In this document: in pieces, positions 1-8,369 of the stretch
Position numbering within the stretch: position 1 is the first letter of the stretch
Layout of the letters: each line of letters opens with the position of its first letter
Assembly (NCBI GenBank): GCA_028284745.1
Contig: JANQRC010000002.1
Location: forward strand, 1-59,924
Reading direction: 5' to 3'
Origin: Flavobacteriaceae bacterium
Lineage (GTDB): Bacteria > Bacteroidota > Bacteroidia > Flavobacteriales > Flavobacteriaceae
DNA: 59,924 bases
Made by a program: the position numbers and the translations under genes
The notes under the pieces: model-generated
The model's input: only the letters and a program-made list of their open reading frames with translations
What the model was told of the DNA's origin: nothing
Databases searched by the model: none

Positions 1-636
1 AGCCGCAGCGACCTCCATAGCGCGTTTGATGCTTTCCTGACCTTTTACATCTGCAAAATCGAATTCTGGAAAATCCAATGCCTTGTAGAATTCCGAGCGT
101 GTATCGATCATTGTAGGTATAAGTGGTTCTTCGCCATCAAAGAAGTCGATCACCTGTCTGATATTCTCGATGCCATAGACTTCTAGATCGTCTACAATGG
201 CGGCCTCCTTGGCATTCTCCTCTGGAAGAATGAATCCCTTGAAACCTTCTTCCCTTGCCTTGATGGCAATAGGCAAAGCACCTTTTATGGGTTGTAGACC
301 GCCATCCAAAGACAGCTCGCCCATGATGAGATAATCGCCGATACCATCACTCCTTATCTGCCCAGAAGCCGCTAGAATACCAATGGCCAAGGTAAGATCG
401 TAGGCGCTTCCCTCCTTACGCAGGTCGGCAGGTGCCATGTTGATAGTGAGTTTCTTCCCTGGAATCTGGTAGCCAGTATTCTTTAAGGCAGCAGCGATGC
501 GGTAGTTGCTTTCCTTGATGGCATTGTCGGGAAGCCCAACCAGATGGTAGCCAATGCCTTTGTCGATATTCACCTCGACCGTGACCGTAGTAGCGTCAAT
601 GCCAAAAACTGCACTTCCGAAAACCTTTACAAGCAT
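1..636 (-). CDS. comM: ComM/YifB-like Mg-chelatase-type AAA+ protein, N-terminal part
   Basis: The gene reads leftwards from ATG at 636 and leaves the window without a stop, so only about 212 N-terminal residues are visible. They match the Lon-protease-like N-terminal domain of the ComM/YifB family: the opening MLVKVFGSAVFGIDA, then VGLPDNAIKES, KLTINMAPADLRKEG and MGELSLDGGLQPIKG. The ATPase core starts at the cut edge with DVKGQESIKRAMEVAAA. Family members are AAA+ ATPases; in naturally transformable bacteria ComM drives branch migration of incoming DNA. Whether this organism is competent cannot be told from the window. A perfect 9-bp inverted repeat (643-668) lies just upstream of the start. 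Confidence 0.9.
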   Translation of the reverse strand, partial: MLVKVFGSAVFGIDATTVTVEVNIDKGIGYHLVGLPDNAIKESNYRIAAALKNTGYQIPGKKLTINMAPADLRKEGSAYDLTLAIGILAASGQIRSDGIGDYLIMGELSLDGGLQPIKGALPIAIKAREEGFKGFILPEENAKEAAIVDDLEVYGIENIRQVIDFFDGEEPLIPTMIDTRSEFYKALDFPEFDFADVKGQESIKRAMEVAAA

Positions 637-1176
637 GTAAGTAATTTTCTTCTAATGTAAAGAAAATTCAGTTCTTGGTGACATACTCTGAATGCATAAA
701 ATTTAGCAGGCACCTTTTTACATTCGATAAGTTATAGAAGTTTGCATGAATTCGTAAGATAAAAAGTAAAAAATGGTAAACATCAAGGTAGCTGTACAGA
801 TAATCCATAGATTCTCGAGCTAGACCTATTCTTTTATGAGAATAGAGAGAAAATACTCAACAACATCATATACAAGATCATTTGCTTTACAAATGGTTAC
901 TACATCAGTTCAGGGTTGTACCAGAAGGATCTTATTGCTTGCATCCTAGAAGAAGTGAGCTTATTCTTTTTTATAGTGCCTTCACTAAATTTCTCTTTCC
1001 GTCCAAAACGTGGCACCGTACCCTTGCCAATCCCTCCCTTTTTAGCAAATTCTTTCTTCCGCTCACCCCATGCAATTTTATTTCCTCCCAAAAATCTTTT
1101 TATCTTTAACAGAGAACTCACAATATGTGCAAAGCATATGAGCATCACATATAAATTCACCAACTCCAATAACTAA
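637..1176. other. 540-bp intergenic region, no supported gene
   Basis: AT-rich stretch between the comM-like gene (minus) and the cytochrome gene (plus), so both promoters should lie here. Short open frames exist between 882 and 1176 on both strands, but their translations lack family features and have poor composition, and I reject them. Visible structure consists of two perfect inverted repeats: 643-651/660-668, and CTATTCT/AGAATAG at 826-832/839-845. A box TATCTTTA at 1101-1108, one base off TAnnTTTG, could be the -7 element for the cytochrome operon but has no clear TTG upstream. Confidence 0.6.
643..668. repeat. Perfect 9-bp inverted repeat beside the comM start
   Basis: AATTTTCTT (643-651) and AAGAAAATT (660-668) are exact reverse complements separated by 8 bases. 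The site starts 6 bp upstream of the comM-like start codon, so it could be an operator or a leader hairpin of that gene. It is very AT-rich, so chance is not excluded. Confidence 0.4.
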
Positions 1177-1791
1177 ATGAAAAGACAAACCATCCTCCTG
1201 TTCACCTCAGCCTTGTTGATCGTAGGGGTTTTGGCTTCGAATTTCACCATAGGCAATGCAGCGTATACTACCATATCCAATGCTACCTTTGATGCCAAAG
1301 TCAACGAGGGCAACTTCAACAAAATGATGGATGTGCTCACACACAAACGCTGTGTGAACTGTCATCCCAGCGACAATATCCCCAAACAAGGCGAGGACAG
1401 TCACCCACATTACTTTGGTATGGCCAGAGGTGAGGACAATCACGGTTATAAGGCCACCAGCTGCAACACCTGCCACCAAAGCGAGAACAATAACTATTCG
1501 GGCGTTCCTGGCGCACCCGAATGGTCACTGGCTCCTGCCAGCATGATGTGGGAAGGACTTACGCGCATCGAAATAGCGCAATCCATGATGGACCCTGAAC
1601 GAAATGGTGCACGCACTCCAGATGAGACCATGCACCATTTAACCGAACATGAGCTTGTACTCTGGGCTTGGGAACCTGGCCTCAATGCTGAAGGCGTTCC
1701 ACGCGAAAAACCACCCGTTCCTAAAGATGAATATATCAAAGCTGTGAAGCAATGGTTTGCAGACGGTGCCATTATCCCAGAAAGCAAATAA
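1177..1791 (+). CDS. Exported diheme c-type cytochrome of the molybdenum hydroxylase operon
   Basis: 204 residues. An N-terminal signal peptide (KRQTILLFTSALLIVGVLA) is followed by two heme c attachment motifs, CVNCH at about 59-63 and CNTCH at about 96-100. The protein should therefore lie in the periplasm with two covalent hemes. The iron-sulfur subunit gene begins 19 bp downstream and the molybdenum subunit follows it, so the likely role is to take electrons from that hydroxylase and pass them to the respiratory chain. It is first in the long plus-strand run. I recognise the heme motifs and the neighbourhood; the exact redox partner is inference. Confidence 0.85.
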   Translation: MKRQTILLFTSALLIVGVLASNFTIGNAAYTTISNATFDAKVNEGNFNKMMDVLTHKRCVNCHPSDNIPKQGEDSHPHYFGMARGEDNHGYKATSCNTCHQSENNNYSGVPGAPEWSLAPASMMWEGLTRIEIAQSMMDPERNGARTPDETMHHLTEHELVLWAWEPGLNAEGVPREKPPVPKDEYIKAVKQWFADGAIIPESK

Positions 1792-1810
1792 CTAACGTAA
1801 TTAACTGACA

Positions 1811-2296
1811 ATGAAGATATCTTTCACCATCAATGGCACACAACGATCTGTTGACATTGCCGATGAGAACACACCTCTTTTATGGGTCATTCGCGACATG
1901 CTAGACCTCAAAGGCACCAAGTTTGGCTGTGGAAAGGCTGCCTGCGGCGCTTGCACCATTCATGTAGATGGCCAAGCGATACGCTCCTGCTCCTACGCTG
2001 TGAAGTTCGCCCAAGGAAAACAGATCACCACCATCGAAGGGCTAGGCTCAGAAGACGACCCACACCCAGTACAACAAGCTTGGATTGAAGAAATCGTTCC
2101 CCAATGCGGATACTGCCAACCTGGTTTTATGATGGCTACCGCGGCGCTGCTAGAACAGGTTCCGGACCCAACAGATGAAGACATCGATAAAAACATTGTC
2201 AATGTATGTCGCTGTGCCACCTATTATCGAATGCGGAAAGCCATCCATCGCGCAGCTGAACTTAAAGGCCGATCGTCTAACACTATAAATTCTTAG
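1811..2296 (+). CDS. iorA: 2Fe-2S subunit of xanthine-oxidase-family hydroxylase (IorA-like)
   Basis: 161 residues, the usual size for the small subunit of isoquinoline 1-oxidoreductase and related aldehyde oxidases. An N-terminal plant-type ferredoxin domain carries C40, C45, C48 and C60 (FGCGKAACGACTIHVDG). The C-terminal helical 2Fe-2S domain carries C99, C102, C133 and C135 (CGYCQPGFMM and NVCRC). Both clusters are complete. It has no signal peptide, so if the complex is periplasmic it must be carried out with the Tat-bearing large subunit encoded 3 bp downstream. The symbol reflects similarity in type; the true substrate is unknown. Confidence 0.88.
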   Translation: MKISFTINGTQRSVDIADENTPLLWVIRDMLDLKGTKFGCGKAACGACTIHVDGQAIRSCSYAVKFAQGKQITTIEGLGSEDDPHPVQQAWIEEIVPQCGYCQPGFMMATAALLEQVPDPTDEDIDKNIVNVCRCATYYRMRKAIHRAAELKGRSSNTINS

Positions 2297-2299
2297 GTC

Positions 2300-4450
2300 A
2301 TGGGGAAAAAGAAAATATCCAGACGAAAGTTCTTGGTCCGTGGCGGTTTGGGCACCATAGGTATGTTAGCATTGGGGACCTATGTACTTAGAAATCCGAT
2401 CCGGAGAAAGTTACTAGACTTTGTGAATTCTGCTGATCTTCCCTATCAAGGCAGCGGCATGGAGCCGATGGTCTGGTTTGAGGTCTCAAAAGACAACACG
2501 ATCATCCTTCACTCACCAAAAGTAGAAATGGGGCAAGGCACCTTTACCAGCTTAGCTCAGATGGCTGCTGACGAATTAGAGGTGAATATGAATCAAATAG
2601 AAGTCGTGCATGCTGCCACTACAACAGGTAGCATCGATGCATTGAGTACAGGCGGAAGCACCTCGGTCTCAAGTCTGTGGCAGCCCTTGCGCGAATTGGC
2701 TGCAACGATGCGAGAGATGATCAAGAATGAAGCTGCCAAGAAGCTAGGTGCTGAAGCAAATAGTTTACACTTAAAAGATGGTGTCATTTCCAGTGGTGAC
2801 AAACAGCTCACCTACGCTGAAGCCGTAGCAGATATTACTGAGTGGGAAGTGCCAGACACACCCCCGTTAAAAGAGATCAAGCATTACAAATACGTTGGCA
2901 AACCTATTCCGCGCATAGACCTCAATGCAAAGGTCTTCGGCGATCCTATCTTTGGGATCGATGCTGAAATGCCCAACATGCTATACGGAGCCGTCGTTCG
3001 ACCTACCAGAATAGGCTCAAAATTTGTCAGCGCTGATACCGTTGCTGCCGAAAACATGCCAGGTGTGGTCAAGATCGTCAAAGAAGACGACTTTGTAGGC
3101 GTAGTAGCCAGTTCCTATATTGAAGCCAACAATGCCAAAGAGGCTATTGAGGTTACTTGGGAGGTAGAAAAGGATTGGCAGACCTCAGACATCGAAGCTA
3201 TGATGAAGGTCGGCAACGGCAACCCAATGACCATTCAAAAGGAAGGTGATGAGGTTGGTGAAGGTGAAAACGTGATCACTGCCGAATTCACAAGCCCCAT
3301 AGGCGCACATGCACAGATGGAACCAAATGGCGTATTGGCATCTGTAGAAGGACACAAAGCCACCATAAAGATCTCCACACAAGTAGTGGGCATGACCCGA
3401 AAAGAAGTGGCCACCCGCTTGGGTCTTGATGAAGAAGATGTAAATGTGATCCCTACCTATCTCGGCGGTGGCTTCGGACGACGATTGCATACACCGCATG
3501 CGGTACAGGCAGCAGTAATGTCAAAGGCAGTAAGGAAGCCTGTAAAATATTATTTCACCCTGAAGGAAGAGTTTCAACACGATATGTTTCGGCCGCCAAC
3601 ACATCATGTGCTAAAGGCAACCTTGAAAGAAAATGGCATGATCCATGCTATTGAGCATCACTTTTCTAGTGGCGACGTGGCGATCGATTCACCCCTATTG
3701 CCTAGCGTTGCACATACGATCATGGGTGCTGACATTGGTGCCATTCGCGGTGGATTCTGCCAGTATAGAGCCATTCCCAACATTCGTTCGGTATCGTGGC
3801 ATGTAACATTGCCTTTCGCCACAAGTTGGTGGCGCAGTTTGGGCCTTTTGGCCAATACGTTCGCCTGGGAAAGCTTCATGGATGAATTGGCACTAAAAGC
3901 AGGCAAGGACCCTGTAACGTTTCGAATCGCGCAAGCCCAAGACGATAAGGCTGGAAAACGCCTGAAAGCTGTGATGGAAGCCGCCGCCGAAAAAGCAGGC
4001 TATACAGATGAAGTAGTAAACGGAAGGGCGATGGGCTTTGCCGCCTCGACCGATGCTGGCACACCTTGCGCGCAAGTGGCTGAGGTCTCTATCGAAGATG
4101 GTCAGATCAAAGTTCACAAAGTAACTTGTGCTATGGACCCTGGCGTGGCCGTGAACCCCGATCAAGTGAGAGCACAATGCGAAGGTGCGATCATCATGGG
4201 CATGAGCGCCGCCATGCACGAGCAGATGTTCGTAGAAAATGGTGAGCTACGCCCAGTGATCTATGGCCCTTACGATATGGCCTTGATGAAGCATGCGCCC
4301 AAAGAGATCGATGTAGTGTTGCTTCAAGGCATCGAAAAACCAGGACCAGTAGGCGAACCGCCGCTAGGCCCCATTGGCGCTGCTGTTGCTAACGCTGTTT
4401 TTCGCTTGACCGGAAAACGACTACGCAATATGCCCTTGAACTTGGCATGA
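2300..4450 (+). CDS. iorB: Molybdopterin-binding hydroxylase large subunit (IorB-like), Tat-exported
   Basis: 716 residues. A twin-arginine signal is visible at the start (KISRRKFLVRGGLGTIG), so the folded cofactor-loaded protein is probably exported. The body matches the xanthine-oxidase superfamily: VEMGQGTFTSLAQMAADE, IGAHAQMEPNG, YLGGGFGRR, WWRSLGLLANTFAWESF and the C-terminal GPVGEPPLGPIGAA, whose glutamate (about residue 686) is the catalytic base in this family. Length and the split-domain layout fit isoquinoline 1-oxidoreductase beta subunits and aldehyde dehydrogenases of that group. These enzymes use molybdopterin cytosine dinucleotide, which agrees with the mocA-like and xdhC genes downstream. 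Substrate cannot be read from the sequence. Confidence 0.9.
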   Translation: MGKKKISRRKFLVRGGLGTIGMLALGTYVLRNPIRRKLLDFVNSADLPYQGSGMEPMVWFEVSKDNTIILHSPKVEMGQGTFTSLAQMAADELEVNMNQIEVVHAATTTGSIDALSTGGSTSVSSLWQPLRELAATMREMIKNEAAKKLGAEANSLHLKDGVISSGDKQLTYAEAVADITEWEVPDTPPLKEIKHYKYVGKPIPRIDLNAKVFGDPIFGIDAEMPNMLYGAVVRPTRIGSKFVSADTVAAENMPGVVKIVKEDDFVGVVASSYIEANNAKEAIEVTWEVEKDWQTSDIEAMMKVGNGNPMTIQKEGDEVGEGENVITAEFTSPIGAHAQMEPNGVLASVEGHKATIKISTQVVGMTRKEVATRLGLDEEDVNVIPTYLGGGFGRRLHTPHAVQAAVMSKAVRKPVKYYFTLKEEFQHDMFRPPTHHVLKATLKENGMIHAIEHHFSSGDVAIDSPLLPSVAHTIMGADIGAIRGGFCQYRAIPNIRSVSWHVTLPFATSWWRSLGLLANTFAWESFMDELALKAGKDPVTFRIAQAQDDKAGKRLKAVMEAAAEKAGYTDEVVNGRAMGFAASTDAGTPCAQVAEVSIEDGQIKVHKVTCAMDPGVAVNPDQVRAQCEGAIIMGMSAAMHEQMFVENGELRPVIYGPYDMALMKHAPKEIDVVLLQGIEKPGPVGEPPLGPIGAAVANAVFRLTGKRLRNMPLNLA

Positions 4451-4465
4451 CCCTAAAAAAGCATC

Positions 4466-4560
4466 TTGTCATTTCGACAGAAGCCTCGGATAGATATCGA
4501 GGTGTGACGAGAAATCCATTAGTTATGAGATTCTTCTTCGTGCCCCATTCGGAATGACAA
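4466..4560. repeat. Dispersed palindromic repeat, copy 1
   Basis: A 95-bp element with imperfect terminal complementarity: TTGTCATTTCGA at the left end and TTCGGAATGACAA at the right (11 of 13 positions pair). It contains CGAGAAATCC. A related element at 25354-25434 shares the GTCATT(C/T)CGA end, the CGAGAAATCC block and an ATTCG-type right end. It lies in the gap between the molybdenum subunit gene and xdhC and could form a large RNA hairpin there. Confidence 0.6.
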
Positions 4561-4616
4561 ACCACTTCTAGAATATATTTCAAATTCATCGTACTTTAGT
4601 AGTATATCATGACCTG

Positions 4617-5621
4617 ATGACCCACGAATTCAAACATATTGTCCAACAGACCCTTCAAAACCAACAGTTAAAACTCAAAAGTGTCTTGGCGTCGGTAGTG
4701 CATCTGGATGGTTCTTCCTATCGGAAACCGGGTGTCCGCATGCTAATTGATGACCATGGACAGATGACCGGTGCCGTAAGTGGAGGCTGTGTAGAAAAAG
4801 AAGTGCTGCGAAGAGCAGCCTCGGTATTTGAGACGGGAATGCCCAAAGTGATGACCTACGACGGGCGTTACCGTTTAGGCTGCGAAGGCATCCTGTATAT
4901 CCTTATCGAGCCATTCTATGTTTCCGAAGGACTGGCTTCGGGTCTTAATGCGCAACTTAGCTCGCGAAAGGCATTCGCCATCGAATCCTTCTTCAAAAGA
5001 GAGGATGAGGCAACAGGCAACTTTGGTTCGCAAGTCCATCTCGCAGAAAAGACCTATGCTTTTCGTGGAAACTTCATCCCAGAAACGACATTGACCACTT
5101 TTACCCAATCCTTGCAACCACTATTCAAATTACTGATCATTGGCGGCGAGCACGATGCCGTAAAACTTTGTTCCATGGCTTCGCTATTGGGTTGGGAGGT
5201 TGAAGTGATCACCGCTATCAAAGATCCCAAGACGTTGGGTGATTTTCCGGGGGCTACAAGGGTATCGGCAACGCCGCCCGAACTGTTCAGTCCCCAAATG
5301 GATTCGCAAACCGCCGTGGTGTTGATGACACACAACTATACCCAAGACCTCAAATATCTGCTGAAACTACGATCTTCTCGACCTGGCTATATTGGCATTT
5401 TAGGCTCAGCTAAACGTAGGAACCGCTTGCAAAACGAAGTCTTCGAGTATACAGAACTGAACGAAGACCTTTTAGACCTCATTCACAGTCCCGCAGGATT
5501 GGATCTCGGCGCCGAAACTCCAGAAGAAATCGCCTTGTCTATCCTTTCTGAGATCATGTCGGTAACCAAAGACAGAACGCCTTTTTCGCTAAAGAACATC
5601 ACCCCAAAGATCCATGCATGA
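4617..5621 (+). CDS. xdhC: XdhC/CoxI-family maturation factor
   Basis: 334 residues. XdhC-type proteins bind molybdenum cofactor, help its sulfuration and insert it into xanthine-oxidase-family enzymes. The N-terminal XdhC/CoxI domain is recognisable by SSYRKPGVRMLI, GAVSGGCVEKEV and LGCEGILYILIEPF; the C-terminal Rossmann-like XdhC domain by LLIIGGEHDAVKLCSMA, ALVVLMTHNY-like AVVLMTHNYTQDL and YIGILGSAKRR. It starts 166 bp after the large-subunit gene, across the palindromic repeat, and overlaps the next gene by 4 bp (ATGA), so xdhC to moaD are probably translated as one unit. TACTTTAG at 4592-4599 is one base off a TAnnTTTG box. Confidence 0.92.
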   Translation: MTHEFKHIVQQTLQNQQLKLKSVLASVVHLDGSSYRKPGVRMLIDDHGQMTGAVSGGCVEKEVLRRAASVFETGMPKVMTYDGRYRLGCEGILYILIEPFYVSEGLASGLNAQLSSRKAFAIESFFKREDEATGNFGSQVHLAEKTYAFRGNFIPETTLTTFTQSLQPLFKLLIIGGEHDAVKLCSMASLLGWEVEVITAIKDPKTLGDFPGATRVSATPPELFSPQMDSQTAVVLMTHNYTQDLKYLLKLRSSRPGYIGILGSAKRRNRLQNEVFEYTELNEDLLDLIHSPAGLDLGAETPEEIALSILSEIMSVTKDRTPFSLKNITPKIHA

Positions 5622-6214
5622 GCAATGTGAGCATCGTTATATTAGCAGCCGGAAGTGCTTCGCGGATGGGCAAGCCCAAGCAATTGCTTCGATATAAGAA
5701 TACTACACTTTTGGGGCACGTCATTGAAGTTGCCAAAGCTACTTCGGCTTCAAAACTATATTGCACACTAGGCGCATATGCTGAGCAAATCTTAAAGCAA
5801 TTGGAAGGTGGCAAGACCCGTTTCATCATGAACACCGATTGGCGACCTGGACTGAGTTCTAGTATTATCGCTGCTGTGAAACACATACAAAGTGAAGAAA
5901 CACAACCGAATGCTTTGCTGTTCATTCTTGGCGATCAACCAAAGGTTTCGTCAGGGTATTTGAATCAGATGATCCACCTTCACCATGAGCAACCCAATAC
6001 GATCATCGCGTCCAACTATGGTGAAGCTATTGGCGTTCCCTCCTTATTCCCAAAGAACAAGTGGCGAGGTCTTTTACAGTTAGAAGGCGATAAAGGTGCG
6101 AGAAATTACCTGAGAAGTCATAAAGACAAACTCATTTCTCTTGATGCCCGACCCTTTTTGATGGATATTGACACGCCAGAAGATTATCTACAATTGATAC
6201 AGCCCGAAACATGA
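5618..6214 (+). CDS. mocA: Molybdenum cofactor nucleotidyltransferase (MocA-like)
   Basis: 198 residues, a MobA/MocA-type NTP transferase. The N-terminal signature VILAAGSASRMGKPKQLL binds the nucleotide and FILGDQPKVS is the metal-binding block. MocA adds CMP to molybdopterin to give the cytosine dinucleotide form, while MobA adds GMP. I choose MocA because the enzyme in this operon is of the xanthine-oxidase family, which uses the cytosine form, and because the gene directly follows xdhC. Specificity for CTP over GTP is inference. Its start overlaps the xdhC stop and its stop overlaps the moeA start, both by 4 bp. Confidence 0.85.
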   Translation: MSNVSIVILAAGSASRMGKPKQLLRYKNTTLLGHVIEVAKATSASKLYCTLGAYAEQILKQLEGGKTRFIMNTDWRPGLSSSIIAAVKHIQSEETQPNALLFILGDQPKVSSGYLNQMIHLHHEQPNTIIASNYGEAIGVPSLFPKNKWRGLLQLEGDKGARNYLRSHKDKLISLDARPFLMDIDTPEDYLQLIQPET

Positions 6215-7383
6215 TAGCCGTCAAAAACGCCATACAAATCATCGAAAGTACTATTAGAAGTCAAAAAGTTCACTCTAAAAAAGTGGTCAAAGTCCTGAAT
6301 CAAGTATTGGCAGAGGATATCGTATCACCTATTGACATGCCGCCTTTCAAACAGTCTTCTATGGATGGTTATGCAATCATCCATTCCGAAGAAGGGCAAT
6401 ACCAGATCACAGGCGAAGTACAAGCCGGAGCGTCTAAGGACCTAACATTGAAGCAAGGTGAAGCGGTACGCATCTTTACAGGTGCTCGCGTTCCTGAAAG
6501 TGCTGATACTGTGGTAATGCAAGAGCATACTTCTGTCGAAAAAAATGTGCTTATCGTTGAGGAAGTTCCCAAAAAAGGTAGCAATGTGCGCCCACAAGGA
6601 GAGCAGATCAAAAAAGGAGAAGTTGCACTACAGAAAGGTACACTTCTCAAGCAAGCCGCCATTGGTTTCCTAGCTGGTTTGGGTATTGAAGAGGTGAAGG
6701 TCTTTAATCTACCTAAAGTGAGCATCCTGATCACGGGCAATGAACTACAGCCGCCAGGCAAGAAACTTAAGAAAGGCCAAGTATACGAGAGCAACTCCAT
6801 CACACTAAAACTAGCACTTAAGAACTTGGGCATCAACAAGGTGACCGTCGAACATGTCAAAGATAAACTCGGTGCCACGACCAAGGTCATTAAAAAACAC
6901 CTGAGACAAGCAGATGTGGTATTGATATCGGGCGGGATCTCTGTAGGTGATCATGATTTTGTGAAGGAAGCCTTAGAGAGGAACAAAGTAGAAGAACTTT
7001 TTTACAAGGTGAACCAAAAGCCTGGAAAACCTTTGTGGTTTGGCAAGAAAGATGAAAAGGTCGTTTTTGCACTTCCAGGGAATCCCGCTTCTAGCCTTAC
7101 CTGTTTTTACGTGTATGTGCTCCCCGCACTTAAACGAATGATGGGACATCGCGATATGCACCTTCCAAGGAAAACCGCAACCGCTTCCGAAGACATTCGA
7201 AACAAACACAGAAAAGACCTGTTCTTAAAAGGGATCGTTAATGACGGCAAAGCCAAAGTCCTGATCGGGCAAGCCTCTTCCATGCTAAGATCCTTCGCCA
7301 TTTGCAATGCACTCTTGATGATCCCTGCAGATCAAGAAGTAGTTAAGCAAGGAGAAGCATTCCAATACATTCAATTACCCTGA
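6211..7383 (+). CDS. moeA: Molybdopterin molybdenumtransferase MoeA
   Basis: 390 residues, normal for MoeA. It inserts molybdate into adenylylated molybdopterin. Visible family motifs are MPPFKQSSMDGYAI, FTGARVPESADTVVMQE, the MoeA/Mog-type block LISGGISVGDHDFV and ALPGNPASSLTCFYVYV. The start overlaps mocA by 4 bp, and the stop codon abuts the ATG of the TauE/SafE gene with no gap, so coupling of translation is likely. The domain order N-terminal, MoCF-like, C-terminal beta domain is complete. Confidence 0.93.
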   Translation: MIAVKNAIQIIESTIRSQKVHSKKVVKVLNQVLAEDIVSPIDMPPFKQSSMDGYAIIHSEEGQYQITGEVQAGASKDLTLKQGEAVRIFTGARVPESADTVVMQEHTSVEKNVLIVEEVPKKGSNVRPQGEQIKKGEVALQKGTLLKQAAIGFLAGLGIEEVKVFNLPKVSILITGNELQPPGKKLKKGQVYESNSITLKLALKNLGINKVTVEHVKDKLGATTKVIKKHLRQADVVLISGGISVGDHDFVKEALERNKVEELFYKVNQKPGKPLWFGKKDEKVVFALPGNPASSLTCFYVYVLPALKRMMGHRDMHLPRKTATASEDIRNKHRKDLFLKGIVNDGKAKVLIGQASSMLRSFAICNALLMIPADQEVVKQGEAFQYIQLP

Positions 7384-8130
7384 ATGGACTTTTCCCAGCT
7401 TCATATCATCCTCCCGTTTTTGGCAATCCTTTTGATCATCGCTTTCATGTATGCCAGCGTCGGTCATGGTGGTGCCAGTGGCTATCTGGCCCTGATGGCC
7501 TTGTTTGCCTTCTCTACAGAAGCGATGAAACCTACCGCCCTACTCCTCAATATCTTTGTGGCGGGCATCTCGTTTTGGTTCTTCAAGAAAAATGACCACT
7601 TCAGTTGGAAATTGTTCTATCCGTTTGCCATCACCTCGATTCCTGCAGCATTCATAGGCGGCTCGCTTTCCATCAACCCAACGTTGTACAAGCAAATCCT
7701 TGGTCTCTTTTTGATCATTGCCATACTACGGATGCTCGATCTTCTTGGGAAAGGCCCTATTCAATTGCGTGAGAGCCACTTGGGGCTTTCGCTTGCCATC
7801 GGGTTCGCGATCGGGTTATTCTCTGGGATGATCGGCATCGGCGGCGGCATCATTCTAAGTCCTGTGATCATCCTGTTGGGCTGGGGAACTATGAAACAAG
7901 CTGCCGCTGTGTCGGCATTGTTCATTTTCGTAAATTCGATATCTGGAATGACAGGGTTCCTCGTAAAAGGCGGAAACTTTCCACAAGAAGCATTTTTCTT
8001 GGTTCCGGCCGTGCTCATCGGAGGAAGTCTGGGGGCCATGTACGGAAGCCAACGCTTCAATAGCAACGTTTTAAGATATCTATTGTCAACGGTACTGGCC
8101 GTGGCCAGTCTAAAATTGTTTTTAGTATGA
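7384..8130 (+). CDS. TauE/SafE-family membrane permease inside the Moco operon
   Basis: 248 residues, mostly hydrophobic, about eight membrane segments. Both TauE/SafE repeat signatures are present: YASVGHGGASGYLALMALF near the N-terminus and GLFSGMIGIGGGIILSPVI in the second half. The family moves sulfur-containing or other organic anions across the inner membrane. The gene sits between moeA and moaD with no gap on the left and a 4-bp overlap on the right, so it is co-translated with cofactor genes. No molybdate ABC transporter is in the window; a role in molybdate, sulfite or substrate transport is possible but not shown. A second family member is cut by the right end of the window. Confidence 0.88.
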   Translation: MDFSQLHIILPFLAILLIIAFMYASVGHGGASGYLALMALFAFSTEAMKPTALLLNIFVAGISFWFFKKNDHFSWKLFYPFAITSIPAAFIGGSLSINPTLYKQILGLFLIIAILRMLDLLGKGPIQLRESHLGLSLAIGFAIGLFSGMIGIGGGIILSPVIILLGWGTMKQAAAVSALFIFVNSISGMTGFLVKGGNFPQEAFFLVPAVLIGGSLGAMYGSQRFNSNVLRYLLSTVLAVASLKLFLV

Positions 8131-8366
8131 CGCTTCGGGTAAAGTATTTTGGTGAGGTCGAAGAGCGAACGGGTACTTCCGATGAAGTGCTCCCCAAAGA
8201 GGTGAGCAGCCTTGTGCAGTTGCTAGACTTTTTGAGAACACGGTACGGCATCGAGACCGAAACTATAAAAGTAGCGGTCAATCACTCGCTAGTGACCATG
8301 GAAAACGACATTGCTCTCAAAGAAACGGATGAGCTCGCTATTTTATCTCCTTTTGCAGGTGGTTAG
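8127..8366 (+). CDS. moaD: Molybdopterin synthase small subunit MoaD
   Basis: 79 residues with a ubiquitin-like fold pattern, ending in FAGG. The terminal Gly-Gly is adenylylated by MoeB and then carries the thiocarboxylate sulfur used by molybdopterin synthase. Length and C-terminus are typical. It overlaps the permease gene by 4 bp and precedes moeB by 3 bp; moaE, its partner subunit, is one gene further on. Confidence 0.92.
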   Translation: MTLRVKYFGEVEERTGTSDEVLPKEVSSLVQLLDFLRTRYGIETETIKVAVNHSLVTMENDIALKETDELAILSPFAGG

Positions 8367-8369
8367 GCT

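Noticed and set aside
882-1176. Three open frames of 75-90 residues upstream of the cytochrome gene on both strands
   Set aside because: They overlap each other, have no family features, no clear leader and unlike composition; I treat the region as intergenic.
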